This document shows, piece after piece, positions 9,405 through 20,302 of a DNA stretch of 64,000 nt. The translations under genes and the position numbers were made by a program. The DNA comes from Geosiphon pyriformis (Eukaryota; Glomeromycota; Glomeromycetes; Archaeosporales; Geosiphonaceae), in assembly GCA_016748015.1 (NCBI GenBank), contig JAAOMT010000128.1:1463671-1527670 (forward strand), written 5' to 3'. Positions within the stretch are counted from its first letter, which is position 1, and each line of letters starts with the position of its first letter. The notes under the pieces were generated by a model that saw only the letters and a program-made list of their open reading frames with translations, did no database searches and had not been told where the DNA came from.

Positions 9405-10985
9405 TCACTTTGGTTTGGCATCTTCTGTATAGATTTGGTGTTGAACCAAATCAGTTCTTCCTAAGTCATTGTTGTTTTCAGCAAAGATATTGGCAAATTC
9501 TGCAATTAGCTCTTTAAGCTGGTTTTGTTGTTGTGGTTCAAGTTGTCTCATGTTGATTTGAGATAGTTTTTCTATAACAACATGGTAGTTTTCAGAGCTG
9601 GTGTTTGGGTTGATTTTTGGTAGTAAATGTCCAATAATTTTAGAAAAATCAGGGATTGTTTGGGGTAATTCTTGTTGAAAGATATTACTGTGAATAACTC
9701 CAATTTCTAAGTTATTTAATAAAACTATGGGGAAATTGTTGGGATTGTAAAAAGTAACTCGGATTTTTTTTGTTCCTTCTGGAATATAAATGTTTGGGAT
9801 TGAGATATTATATTCCAAGCAGATTTGTTTGTTGGACTCAAAAATTTGTTGTATGGTTGTTGGCTTTTCACAAGTGTAAATTTCAGAGTGTTCTCCAAAG
9901 GGTAAAATGGTAATTGGTTGTAGAAGTTGTAAAATCTGGTGAGATTCTTTCTGTTTGTTGAGGACTATGTTTATTGAAACTGTGAATCGTTCAGTTGAAC
10001 CAAAACCTTGGGTTCCTCTTTTACTTTTTCCTAATAGTTCTCTTTGATTGACTAATTGTAAACCCAAAATGTTGATTAAGGGTAAATAAATGGCTTGGGC
10101 AATTTTCTTAGCATGTTCAATCTTAAACGGCTTGTTAGTTTTATTTTGGAGTATTACTGTTATGTTACCAATATATTTAGCATCGATTATTCCTCCTCTA
10201 ACATTGATTCCTTTGCTTGCCAGAGAGAACCAGAAGGCGATTTGAACCATTGCTCCTGGCGGAATTTCGAAAGCAATTTTGAGGTTGATTTTTGTAAGAG
10301 ATTTGGGTTTGAAAATGAGAGTATCCTTGTCTGGATATCTTAGGTCATATCCAGCATCAATTTTATGTGCTTTTTTGGGTTTTATTTCTTGTCCATTGTT
10401 GTTGAAGTATTTGAGTTGTAAGACAGACTGGTTTTTGATGAGATAGATGGGTGTTGCTTCAATTTCTTCTGTTGCTTCAAATTCTCCAAATTCAATTTCA
10501 TTCTCATCATTTTTACTGGGCAGAGAAATGCTAAGAGCATAACATTCAGGACACCACTGTTCATCACAAGGCATAATGCATTTTTCATATAGTCTAATGT
10601 TTATTTGTTCTAATCGTTGAATTTGAGCTTCTTGGGTTGGGTAAGTGTGACTTGCAATTTGGTGGTAGACTTCTATTTCATCTTCGTAATCAAATTCAGC
10701 TAATTTCATGGTGTATTTAATGTATTCTGCTTCTTTCATTTGACAGACATCTTCTTTGGTAGCTCCATTAATTAATGCTATTGCTAAGTCGAAAATCATC
10801 TCAGCATCATGGGAATAGTGATAAAGTTTGTTGAGAGCACTGTTGTATGCCACATTAAAAGGTGTTCCTCTTTTTACTTTTTCTGAAATTGATAAAGCAT
10901 ATTGGCAGATCTGATTACAGACTCCTCCTCTCATTGCTACATCAATCCAATTGTATTCTTCTGGTAGCATATCTCCACAAGTCAA
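9405..10985 (-). CDS. Element A dUTPase domain plus linker to RT (open part of pol)
   Basis: A 526-codon open stretch of the Gag-Pol frame. Residues 1-150 finish the Cys-rich segment (a CGDM pair member at the start, PCDEQWCPEC near 140). About residues 205-330 are a trimeric-type dUTPase: motif 1 DAGYDLRY, motif 2 FSLASKGI, motif 3 GGIIDAKYIGNI, motif 4 KKIAQAIYLPL, motif 5 KRGTQGFGSTER. All five motifs are recognisable, including the Asp of motif 3. The motif-2 Ser is kept, but Arg/Pro before it are replaced. Known dUTPases hydrolyse dUTP to dUMP and keep uracil out of DNA. Here the domain is fused between protease and RT. Residues 330-526 lead into RT (NDLGRTDLVQHQI). The true start is upstream in Gag. 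The methionine at 10985 is only the first after a stop. Confidence 0.9.
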   Translation of the reverse strand: MTCGDMLPEEYNWIDVAMRGGVCNQICQYALSISEKVKRGTPFNVAYNSALNKLYHYSHDAEMIFDLAIALINGATKEDVCQMKEAEYIKYTMKLAEFDYEDEIEVYHQIASHTYPTQEAQIQRLEQINIRLYEKCIMPCDEQWCPECYALSISLPSKNDENEIEFGEFEATEEIEATPIYLIKNQSVLQLKYFNNNGQEIKPKKAHKIDAGYDLRYPDKDTLIFKPKSLTKINLKIAFEIPPGAMVQIAFWFSLASKGINVRGGIIDAKYIGNITVILQNKTNKPFKIEHAKKIAQAIYLPLINILGLQLVNQRELLGKSKRGTQGFGSTERFTVSINIVLNKQKESHQILQLLQPITILPFGEHSEIYTCEKPTTIQQIFESNKQICLEYNISIPNIYIPEGTKKIRVTFYNPNNFPIVLLNNLEIGVIHSNIFQQELPQTIPDFSKIIGHLLPKINPNTSSENYHVVIEKLSQINMRQLEPQQQNQLKELIAEFANIFAENNNDLGRTDLVQHQIYTEDAKPK

Positions 10986-11190
10986 ACAAGGGGTGTTATC
11001 CCATTTTCTACTTCTTTTTATTAAATGGCCCTATTGTTTTCTGTGGCAAGCCTTGCAGTAATAACAAGTATGATTTTCATATTCTTCTTCAAATGAAATG
11101 CAGGCTCCCATTGAGGAGAGTTTCTTGTGGCAGTCCTTGCATTTGAGTAAAATGTAGGGGCGTTGTTTTTGTGGTTCTGGTTTTGAATAG
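10986..11190 (-). pseudogene. Element A Cys-rich segment
   Basis: The minus strand encodes LKCKDCHKKLSSMGA, then about 17 residues on CYYCKACHRKQ, an in-frame TAG, and TPCLTCGDM leading into the dUTPase ORF. CxxC pairs recur at regular spacing, suggesting two zinc sites. The segment is collinear in B, C and D. It is unlike the classical CCHC knuckle and is not a domain I can name. Confidence 0.65.
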
Positions 11191-11198
11191 GAGACATT

Positions 11199-11744
11199 CT
11201 ATCTGGTTGTCACTGGTTCTTTTGTTTCAAGAGAATCATTTGTTGAAAAGTACTGTTGTTCAGTTTCATCGGCCCAATTGGAGGTTAATCCAAGTGCCAT
11301 AAATGTTTCAATGATGGGCTTTTCTTCTTCCAGTTCGAATTCAAAAGCCGGGGCTTTTTTGGAGCGTTTGTTGAATATACCACAAGTGGCAGGTATCCAG
11401 GCATGTTGTCCTTGGTAGGAGATTGTTAACTCTTGTGTCTCCCAATTCAGATTAGCATTGGCTTTTTGAAGCCAATCATTTCTGATGAGAGCTTGGTACT
11501 GGGGCATGTCCATTACAAGAACTTTGACTGGAATAATAATTCCATCAAGAGTGAATAGAAAATTGTCAATTTCTCCTACTGAAGTCTTTTTCATACCATC
11601 AGCAGTAACAATTACTGTTTAAGCTGGTCAGTCGACATTTCTCTTTAACTGTTGTATTAACTGGTAGGTAATGATGCTTCCGGTGGATCCACTGTTTAGG
11701 ATCAAGTGAATTGTCTTTCTTTCAACTTCTGCTTTAGTGTACAT
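11199..11744 (-). pseudogene. Element A aspartic protease, catalytic Asp replaced
   Basis: MYTKAEV at 11744 leads to LILNSGSTGSIIT. The triad (11688-11696) is Asn-Ser-Gly where D has Asp-Ser-Gly. A stop near 11635 precedes the open stretch 11594-11199, which holds the C-terminal flap and helix regions (IIPVKVLVMDMPQYQALIRN, LNWETQELT). It processes Gag-Pol in active elements. The Asp-to-Asn change makes this copy inactive on family knowledge. It lies in the same frame as Gag and dUTPase. Confidence 0.85.
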
Positions 11745-12287
11745 AGCAGTGATTGCTTTTTGTTTATTGGCGGCCACATTGCTAAGCAGGAATGGTGACT
11801 TATTTGCTTCAAACTTAAAAGAGAATATGTTTGAAAGGTTGGCGTTTTCAGCAATTCTGGCTGGTGGGATTGTGGTAGGAGTATAGGAAGGGTTTTGTTG
11901 TTGTGCTGCAGCTTTACTTTCCGAGAGTGCAGTATGGTGAAAATCCTGTTCTTCAGGTATTGTAAGATAGCTAGGTTGAGTATGATAATAGGTGGGTCTT
12001 GGCTGAGCTGAATTTCAGGAAACTAATTGGTTATTCGAATTGATTCTATTGTTGTTTACTTGGTATCAGTTTTGTGGTATAAATTGATTTTGTGGGATTA
12101 ATCTTCGAGCAGGCACTTGATAATATTGTGTAGATGGTTGTTGGTATTGCTGTTGGATTGGCTGTGAGACAGACTGATAATAGTTACTTTGATATTGGGG
12201 TCTTGGTAGATAGTAAGCTGGTGGTAGTAGTTGATAATAAGATTGCTGTGGTAGAGAGTAACATTGATTACTCCTATTTTGTTGGTC

Positions 12288-13781
12288 TTATTGTAGCTTT
12301 CTGCAATCTCTTTTCCAGTGGCCAAGAATTCTACAGTAATGGCAACTCTGAGGCTGGTTATTAGAGAGTGATGTGAAGTTGTTTTGATTCTGTCTTTGAG
12401 GTGGTTGATATCTTTGGGGTTGCTGTTGTTGTTGGTTGGTAAAATAGTTTTTGACTTTTTTTGCGAGTTGGTCAATTTTTTCTTCAGCTGCTGAGCTGGT
12501 TTCTTCAATGGCTAAGTTCATGAGTTTTGTATGATTGGCTTCTTTCATGGTCATTTCATATCTCTTTGCATGCTGAATGGCAGAGTTTAAATCTTCTGGG
12601 GCATGTGAGTGAACTTTTTTAATCAGTTTATTCTTTAAACCAGCGATAAATTGATCCAAAATTTGAGTATCGGAATAATAATCATTAGTTTCAAGTTGGC
12701 GAATTTGTCTGAAAAGTTTGTTGAATTTCCCAATATAAGTCATAACAGATTCGGAGGGTTCTTGTTTAATATTGCAAAAATGATTTTAAAGAGTGATTGA
12801 GGTGTTGTTATCGGTGAATTGTTTTAAGAAGGCTGTTTTAAAAGCTGTTCAGTTATTAAAAGAGGTGGTCAAGTTTTCAAACCATTTGTCTGCTGTTCCT
12901 TTAAGAAAGTAGAGAATTGTTCTTAACATTCTGGCAGCATTCCATCTATTTACATCTCCAGCTTTAGTAATTTGGTCAAGCCATTCTTGGGGACTGGTCT
13001 CAATGTCTTCTCTATTGAATTCAGGGATTTTTGCAATGTATGCTGTCATTTTGTCTTCTTTGTTTTTACTGTTTATTGATTCTTCTTCAGATATTTCAGA
13101 GTCATTTTCTTCATTCGCTGCTGTCTCAGAGTGTTTACTTTGATTTTCAGCTAGAAAGTCAAGGAAATTGGAACTAGTTTGAAGGAGTTCTTGTTGTCTG
13201 GTGAGACTTCTGAGTGATGTAAAATTTTCTAGTCTTGTAAATCAATTTAAGGGTGAATTAGGTGTTTGTGCTTGTGCAAGTGAAGCTGGAAAAGGTGTGA
13301 TAGTAAGTAGAAGTTTTGAACTGGTTCCTTGTTCAGGTGTTTGTAAGTGTTTGGCAGTTGTTTTTAGTAGTATTGGGGTATTTGGGGTGGTTTTTGAGTA
13401 TTGCTTCAATTTTTGTTTGCCTTTGTTGCTTGTTTCTGTTTTTGATTCAAAATCAATGAAGTATTAAGACTGCACTGGATATGTTTTTTCACAGTACTTG
13501 ATAATATTAAAATTTAGTTCTTGAAAGTAAGTGGCAAGTGTTTTACTGTTAAGGTCTTTAGTTTCCAATTGTGAATAGTGTACTAAATTATTGTAAAGGT
13601 TGCTTCTAATTTCTGAAATATTGTAATTTCCAAAAAGATAATTGTTGATGTGGTTTTCAATGTATTGATATACTAATTTCTTGACAACTTCAATTCCGTC
13701 TAGAATGTTGAATCTTTGCTTGCAGTGGGTGTAAATTGATTGGTAATACTCTAGAGTTGTTGCATCTGGTGTGGTTGCCAC
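12288..13781 (-). pseudogene. Element A Gag (broken by in-frame stops)
   Basis: Starts with ATG at 13781, 45 bp inside the 5' LTR. Open segments in one frame are 13781-13464, 13049-12849 and 12743-12288. The middle has WLDQITKAGDVNRW and LKGTADKWFENL, typical of the gypsy Gag capsid. The C-terminus has a Gln-rich linker and a single CCHC knuckle (12344-12303; C-x2-C-x4-H-x4-C, CHYCRILGHWKRDC). Stops between segments are in frame, not frameshifts. Gag forms the particle and packages RNA. There is no frame change to the protease, so Gag and Pol appear to be one reading frame. Confidence 0.85.
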
Positions 13782-13808
13782 TTTGAAGTTGTTTTGCTGT
13801 GTTGTTTC

Positions 13809-13825
13809 TGTGGGAGAGCACCAAA
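13809..13825 (-). other. Primer-binding site of element A
   Basis: The minus strand reads TTTGGTGCTCTCCCACA directly inside the 5' LTR. It fits a site pairing with a tRNA 3' end ...AGCACCA, starting two bases after the LTR. Family 2 has TGGTGCT followed by different bases. The primer tRNA cannot be assigned from this window. Confidence 0.65.
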
Positions 13826-14804
13826 TGTTACTGGAGGTTTTTGGTCTCTTCTTAGCTCTTATATGTTTGTTGTAATGCTGTTAATTCACGATTATGGGAA
13901 GTGTTTGAACCTCTGATAACTGAATTTATCTTCAAATTATCTCCTATAATTTGAACTGCTGGGCTTATAAGTGGAATGGCCAATTCCGTGCCAGTTACTT
14001 TGTATAGTTACATTGTAGTAAACATCAACTCTTTCCCAGGAATTGCTCATCTGGAAGCTCACTAAAAATGTGTAGTTACTTTGCTGTGAAAGTCAATTCT
14101 TCTACAGGAATCTCATCTGTAGACTACCCTAATAATTGTAATAAGAAAATAAAAGAAAAATAAAAGAAATGTAAAAGAAATAGAATTTTATCAAGGGAAA
14201 CGTTTTCTATCCAGGCCTGGAGTCACTAACAGTTTACTGAAATTGGTAGCTAATCAATTTCAAAACATTAGTTGGGTTTTGGGGATTTTTCAAGTACAAT
14301 AATTAAAGAATTTGGTTTTTCAAATTATTTAATATTTATTTTTTTTTGTGTGTATAGGAATGGTTTTAAGTGATAAATCTAAAGTAAGATACATTTTCTC
14401 AAAGAGAAAAGCTCTTCTTTTATACAATTTGTTGTAACACTATTCTATGAACTTGAACTTTGCTCTTTTCTACAATTTCGCTGAACTAAAGATATATTTT
14501 GGCAAACTACACATTATTTCTGCGAACTATTAGATATTTCGGTGAACTATCAATTATTTCAGCAAATTTCTACAAATTTCGGTGAACTTTTGAATGTTAT
14601 ATATTTTGGGGTATTGCATGATTAATCATCATACTTAGGTTATATTTGTTTTATGTACAAATTGGGTTATTAATTAAATGATAATTTTGGACATTTTTCT
14701 AATGTAATAAGTGATAATTTGAAACGATAATATATGCTAATTAATGATAAGATTTATAAGGGTAATTTTATGCTAAACAATATCTCTAATTTTGTCTGGT
14801 AACA
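13826..14804 (-). repeat. Element A 5' LTR (979 bp)
   Basis: It runs TGTTACTGGAGG to CTGGTAACA, the best preserved family-1 LTR in the window. It is followed by the CCAT duplication at 14805-14808. Confidence 0.9.
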
Positions 14805-15120
14805 CCATAATCAAGAGCTATTGTTTCAGTGGGTTTAAGTATCAATTACTATCAACATAGAGAGTTGATAATAAAGAGTGGATTTGAGATAATAAATAAG
14901 TTTTTATTGATATTTGTGATATAGAAAGTTGTTTAGATCAAATCTAAACTCAGAGGTCTGTTTTTTTCTTCTTCTAATGCTACTGCTATATATACATAAT
15001 TGAGATTCCTCAATTTCTTAATTTTTCACACCAGGAATCCTGGAATTCCACATTTGCTACAGCTACTTCTAATTGGCTAATTTTATATGCTAATATACTT
15101 TCTATATTTTATGAGTAATA
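14805..15120 (-). repeat. Element B 5' LTR, right fragment
   Basis: It begins with the CCAT duplication, then ATAATCAAGAGCTATTG, homologous to 31080-31100 and 50505-50520. It ends ATGAGTAATA at 15120 (TAACA with a C-to-T). It lacks about 125 bp of the GGAATTC-type repeats present in C. Confidence 0.85.
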
Positions 15121-15139
15121 ATATGTATACAAGATAATT

Positions 15140-16970
15140 AAGATCTTGAATCATTTTCTTTTTATTTGTTTATTATTTAGCAATAAGTTTTTGGTTATGA
15201 TTTTGGGTTTTTATGCTAAAGTTTCAGCTAACATGTGGTTTAATTAGGCTTATAATATAAATGCTTGTATTGCCAAAACTGTTAATTCAAGTTTTTATGT
15301 AATATTAAGAAGTAATTTCAATGAAAATAGTGTGGGATAAAATACAAGCTTTAAGAAATATTTTAATATGGGTTTGCACAACTCTCTGACTGGTAATTTG
15401 GTCATTTAACTTCTGACATAATACAATTTAAGGGGTGTGAAAAAGACTATTGATTATATTTTTGTTAGTAAATATTTGTTAATATTTGTGGTCAGATAAA
15501 AAGTTAATGGAGTTTCTGATTTTTTTGATATTGATTATTTGGCTGTCATAGTTTTTTTTAGTTTAGGAGATTTTCTAAACAAGCATCTTGATATTGTCTA
15601 AAGACATACTAACAAAATCATTGGAAGTTTGATTTCAAAAATGCAGATGTTTCTAAGTAGACAGAATTTAAAAATTGCTTATCTAAGAGAATGCTTTGCA
15701 TAATTGTCAGCTTCCATGTTATGATAGAACAAAACAATTTAAATATAATATAAAATCTCTTAAAGATAATAATAGTTAAGTTAATAGACAGAATCTTCTT
15801 AAAAAAATAGTTTAGAAATTTTAGTGATTTTAGAAACAAGCAGTTTTTTAAATTCCACAAGATAAAAGTTTTGGTTTTAAAGATCATTAAGACATTTTTT
15901 TCAGACAATGCCATTGGGTTTGATGATTTCAGAAAGATTTGGTTAAGATTGAATACTGGTAATTCTGCTGGTTTGTTTGTTTTAGTAGAAGATAAGACTA
16001 AAAGTAAAAAAGTTTTTTTTTATTAATTAAAAATCAAAAAAAAATATCAGGTATTTAAATATTAAAAATCTAAAACAGTTAAGATAACTGCAATTAGAGA
16101 TGTAATTAATAAAAAAATAGAAGACTTTTGTACAAACAAAAGTTGTATAATTAGAAGTATTTTGAAGAAGCTTTTTTAGAAAGTAATTTTAGATTATCTG
16201 ATAATAGGTGAAAATTTGGTTTTAGAATCTAAAAAAGTGAAAAACAGGATAAATAAAATAATAAAGGCTGAACTAAGAAGAAATTAATAGCCAAAAAGGT
16301 GTTAGCTTTGTGGTTTCAACAATATATGTCTTTGAATTGTGTTAAAAATAGAACTTTTTCTAATATTATAAAACAAATCAGCTTTAAAGAGTTAACACAA
16401 ACTGTAAAGAGTTTATTTGATAACAAGACTGTTGATTTGTTTGGTATCTTAAATAAATTGTAGAAGCATTATTGTTCAGAGGTTATGGGATGTTTTTTGG
16501 TTTTTTTAAATTGCTGTTTAAAGATTGGTATAGTTTTTGCTATATAAAAGAGGACTTGAGTTTCTATGATTCCAAAACCTTATAACTGAAACAATTTGTT
16601 AACCAATATTAAACCAATAGCATTAATAGAAACAGTTAAAAAAATTTTATCAAAAATTCTTTCAAATTAAATTTTTTATGTGTGTAATAAATCTGGTATT
16701 TTCTAAAGAAACAATTTTTTAGTATTAAAAAGTATATCAACTTGTTTTTTAGTATTTGCAGTTGAATCAATTATTAAGAATGTTTTGAAAAAAAACAAAA
16801 AATTGTGGCTGGTTTTACAAAACATGTATAAAGCATATGATTTAGTTGATTGGTATTATTTAAAAAATAGTTTAAGATACATTAAAATGTATAAGTGTTT
16901 TATAGAGTTTTTTGGTAACATATATTAAAACAAAGTAAACAAAATTATGATAAATTTTGGTTTCTCAAAA
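15140..16970 (+). pseudogene. LINE copy 1 ORF2: endonuclease remnant and RT fingers
   Basis: From about 15200 the plus strand matches copy 2 from 25900 and copy 4 from 62890 (endonuclease and linker). Recognisable later pieces are LLTNIKPIALIETVKKILSK (the RT motif normally ending in kilak), NNFLVLKS, then MYKAYDLVDW with the first catalytic Asp intact. All frames carry stops. The 98-codon minus-strand frame at 15618-15914 is a shadow. Confidence 0.6.
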
Positions 16971-16979
16971 AACTATTGT

Positions 16980-17762
16980 TGTTACTCATAAAAATTAAAA
17001 ATTATAATAATAAGTAAAATAACCAATCAAAAAGAAGTGTAATAAAAAAAAAATTACTGGATTTCAGAATTCCTGTTAAAAAAATTGAAAAATTTTAAGA
17101 AATCTCATATAATATAAATTATATATATATAATAAAAGTATTAAAAGCAAAAAACTTAGACAAAACAATAACTAATAATAACTACTTATCTCGTATTTTT
17201 TATTTTAAAAAATAGTTTTTTATAACTTAAAGCAAAATTACATTAATATCAATAAAATTATTTATTATTATCTAATTCATGTTATCATTACTTAATTAAA
17301 GAAATATTAATCACTTTTATACTATCAACACTTTATGTTAATAAAATTTAATATTTAACCACATTAAACTAATAGCTCTTAATTATAGCTATTAATAGAA
17401 TACTAATTTCTTATTTTTTTATTTTTTTTTATTTTGTTTCTTTGTTGTTTATTAATTAATTAAAAAGATTAAGCACTAAGTATTTAACATTAAGAATAAT
17501 CTGGTAAAAAACCTAAGAACAAGAATAGAAAACTTAAAAATAACTTACCAGAAGGGTATAACTATCAAAATAAACCAGCCATTATATTGGAAAAAAAAAT
17601 TCACAAAAAAAATCATTAATTGAATTTTTGTTCATTATAGAAAGAACTCAATTAAAACCTTTAGACTCCAAAATCTTTAGAAATTACCAATATTCTCAGC
17701 TATTGAGCACCAAGTTACAAGTTTGTTATTTATTTAAACATCTCAAATAATTATCTGTAATA
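16980..17762 (+). repeat. Family-2 solo LTR, 783 bp, in LINE copy 1
   Basis: It starts TGTTACTCATAAAAATT and ends ATCTGTAATA, homologous to the LTRs of D (37472, 46800) in the same orientation. It is strongly AT-shifted. Flanks TTGT (16976-16979) and TTAT (17763-17766) differ by one transition and fit the 4-bp duplication seen elsewhere. LINE sequence resumes on both sides in register with copy 2 near 27665. Confidence 0.8.
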
Positions 17763-20302
17763 TTATATACATAATAAGTTGAATCAAAATAAAGTTTTTT
17801 CATTTATTTTTTAGAGGATTTTTTATAACTTTCTTTTGTGTAAGATCAAAAGACATGAAAATTTGTGTAGATACCAGATTAATATAAAGTTTGTGGCTAA
17901 AACTGGCAGATTGAAAAATACAGGAAGAAGGACTTCTTTTTTTATGATTGAAATGTTTATTAATAATACTATTTGGGTAGAAAATGACCAGACTTTAACT
18001 TAATACATTTTGAATATTACCAGTAAGTTTTTTAATATTAATAATATTTTAATTAATATTAAAAAGACAGTGGCCATTTTTATTAACTGGAAAGTTAAAG
18101 ATGTCTTTTTGAAAATCAGCAAAAGTTTTATTTTAATTACAAAAAAGGGTATTTTATACTAATATTTGGGAATTTTTTTCTCTATTAAAAGTTTCTTTAA
18201 ACCTAATTTGGCCAAGATCTATACAGATATTAGGTTTTTTACTAATGTGATTTTGAGAAAGGCAATTTCAGATAAACAGTTTTGTTACTTGGTTTTAACT
18301 GTTTTACAGCTTATTATTAGTTATCATATACAATTCAATTTTATTTTAATTAATGTTTACCACAAGTAAGATATTCTAATTAGAAAGAGTTTCAAGTTAA
18401 AAGCTGGTTTGTTAAAAGATTTTTCCAATAAAGCTTTGCACTATTTACTGCTGTATTATTTAAAGACTTTTGAACATTTACAAACTAAGGATAAAGTGGC
18501 TGTAATGGTTTTGTTTGCTAATTCTGAGAGGATTTTTGGCCAACTCTTTGTTCATCATTTTTTGAATCTACAGACTTTAAAATAGACTCTTTTTAACTCT
18601 TTGTAACATTTTGTTAAGTTAAAAATCAGTTTTGTAAACAATTTTCTTGTTAACAAACAACTTGCCACAAGTGTTTTACAGTCTAAACAAGTTTTTAATG
18701 TCTAATATCTTGAATAAAACAGCTTACTACAAGATAGTGACTTTTTTGAGACAATTTAAGGTTTTTTTTAGGAACAAACTCTTGAACAAACACAGTATTT
18801 TAATGTTTTAAAGAACATTTTGCTGCTAAAAAAGACTAAATCCAAAGAGTTTTATTCTATCATAGTTTATTAATGCTTTTGGTTTCTTAAGCAATATAAG
18901 ATTGGCTGTTAAAAATAGTGTGAATATTATAAACTCAGTATTTCACAATGTTTTGGATTTGAATGATTTTGGATTAATCAAAAATCTTCTGTATAAAGTT
19001 TAGGCTAATGTCTTTAAGATATACACAGATAGTTTTCTTAAAAATTTGGACTTATTAGAAATAACTGAAAAGATGGCTGTTTTCTTTTCAGATGTAGATT
19101 TGGATATAAGCATTGGAATTTCTGAGTTAATATTTTCTACAATAGCTGAATTACATACTGTGGCTTTGGCTTTAGAATATGTGTTTTTTTTTAGTACAAT
19201 AGTTTTGTATTTGAACAGTTAAATAGCTATTAATGTATGTATTTTGAAACTTGGTTTGTTTAGACCTAACTTTTGCAATAAATATTGAATAGAAAAACAC
19301 TATATTACTAATTTGGTAAAGAACAAGAATTTGAGAGTGGTTTGATTAAAAATTAAAGATTATTTAAGTGTTTTTAATAATATTTAATCTAATAAGCTGG
19401 CTGAAACTACTACTTATTTGTCTTTGTTTTTTCTTGTTGAGATTTTAGAACAGTACTTGATGGTTAATGATGTGGCTGTTTCTAGTAACATGTGTTATTT
19501 TGTTTAAGATATTTATAAGACAATTGCTAATGCACATTGAAAAACAGATTCTGGTACCAGAATTGTGGCTGACTCTCTTGTTTGTAATGTTAATTGGGTG
19601 TAAACAGATTTGGTTTAACACTCCAACTCTTATATGCTTATTGGTTTAACCAACTAGACTATAGTCAATCTTAGAACTTATATAATAAAAACTGTTTATA
19701 GAAAATTATTAATAACTATTCATAAAAAGTTGTATGATAAATTATACTCAAGTGTTTTTGTGTTTGCTCTATAGAAAGATGAAGTTTTTAAATCATTCAT
19801 TTACATGCTTAGAAGACATAAATTGTTGTAAAAAGTTAATAATAAATCACATCAAGTCTTGGTTATCTTTGACTGTTGAAGAAGTGCTTTTGTTTTTATT
19901 TGTGTTAAAATTTCTATATTTATGTTTTTTAAATATTAGGTTTTATATGATGCTTTATAAAAGTTTGTTATAAAATATTGACTTAAAGATGCTTTGATAA
20001 TGTTTAATAAGAAAGAAGCAATTTCTGTGTTAGTAATTTTTTTTCATCATTTGGTTGATTCTTATTGTTAAAAAATATAATTGGTAAAAGCTGAATTTAG
20101 ATCAAAGATAAAGAAAACTAAAATAATAGGAGATATTAGTATGATGTTTGTGGTAATTAATAAATTGTGCATGAATTTATTAGATAGAGTAATTTATATT
20201 TTGGATATTGTTAAGTCAATGACAGTAAGTTTTAGAAGGCATTTGTCTTGTGCTTTTTTTTCTGGTATTAATGATATTTCTTTAGTACATATAAATAAAT
20301 AG
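17763..20302 (+). pseudogene. LINE copy 1 ORF2: RT palm, RNase H, C-terminal zinc motif
   Basis: The RT catalytic box reads FINN at 17956-17967, followed by TIWV, where active relatives have F-x-Asp-Asp. Both Asp codons became Asn (GAT to AAT). RNase H is seen as IYTDSF near 19018, AELHTVALALE near 19146, and a lost third acidic position. The C-terminal CCHC motif retains Cys, His and Cys, with Tyr in place of one Cys. Open frames such as 18166-18369 and 20081-20302 are parts of this ORF. It is inactive. Confidence 0.65.

Larger units (their letters stand above)
5074..14804 (-). mobile_element. Element A: full-length family-1 Ty3/gypsy-type retrotransposon with dUTPase, non-autonomous
   Basis: A 9731-bp element with two LTRs (966 and 979 bp), 4-bp target duplication CCAT, primer-binding site and purine tract. 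On the minus strand it encodes, in order, Gag with a CCHC knuckle, protease, Cys-rich segment, dUTPase, RT, RNase H, integrase and a small extra ORF. The order RT-RNase H-integrase places it with Ty3/gypsy. Gag to RT start is in one frame, broken only by in-frame stops. Defects are Asn for the catalytic Asp of the protease, loss of the YxDD segment of RT, and Asn for two catalytic Asp residues of integrase. The two LTRs are very similar, so insertion is recent relative to B. Confidence 0.9.
346..15120 (-). mobile_element. Element B: decayed family-2 Ty3/gypsy-type retrotransposon, 5' part
   Basis: It is a minus-strand element with its 5' LTR on the right (4643-5073 joined to 14805-15120). Internal sequence runs leftwards through primer site, Gag, protease and the Cys-rich segment, then leaves the window after being cut by the family-1 LTR at 1-345. 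It is identified by collinearity with elements C and D. It carries two insertions inside the window, the solo LTR at 403-1219 and element A at 5074-14804. Coding capacity is destroyed by many stops. Its dUTPase, RT and integrase would lie to the left of the window. The right flank at 15121 is LINE copy 1, so B was inserted into that LINE. Confidence 0.8.

Noticed and set aside
10095-10343. Plus-strand frame over the dUTPase of A
   Set aside because: Shadow of the real minus-strand reading frame.
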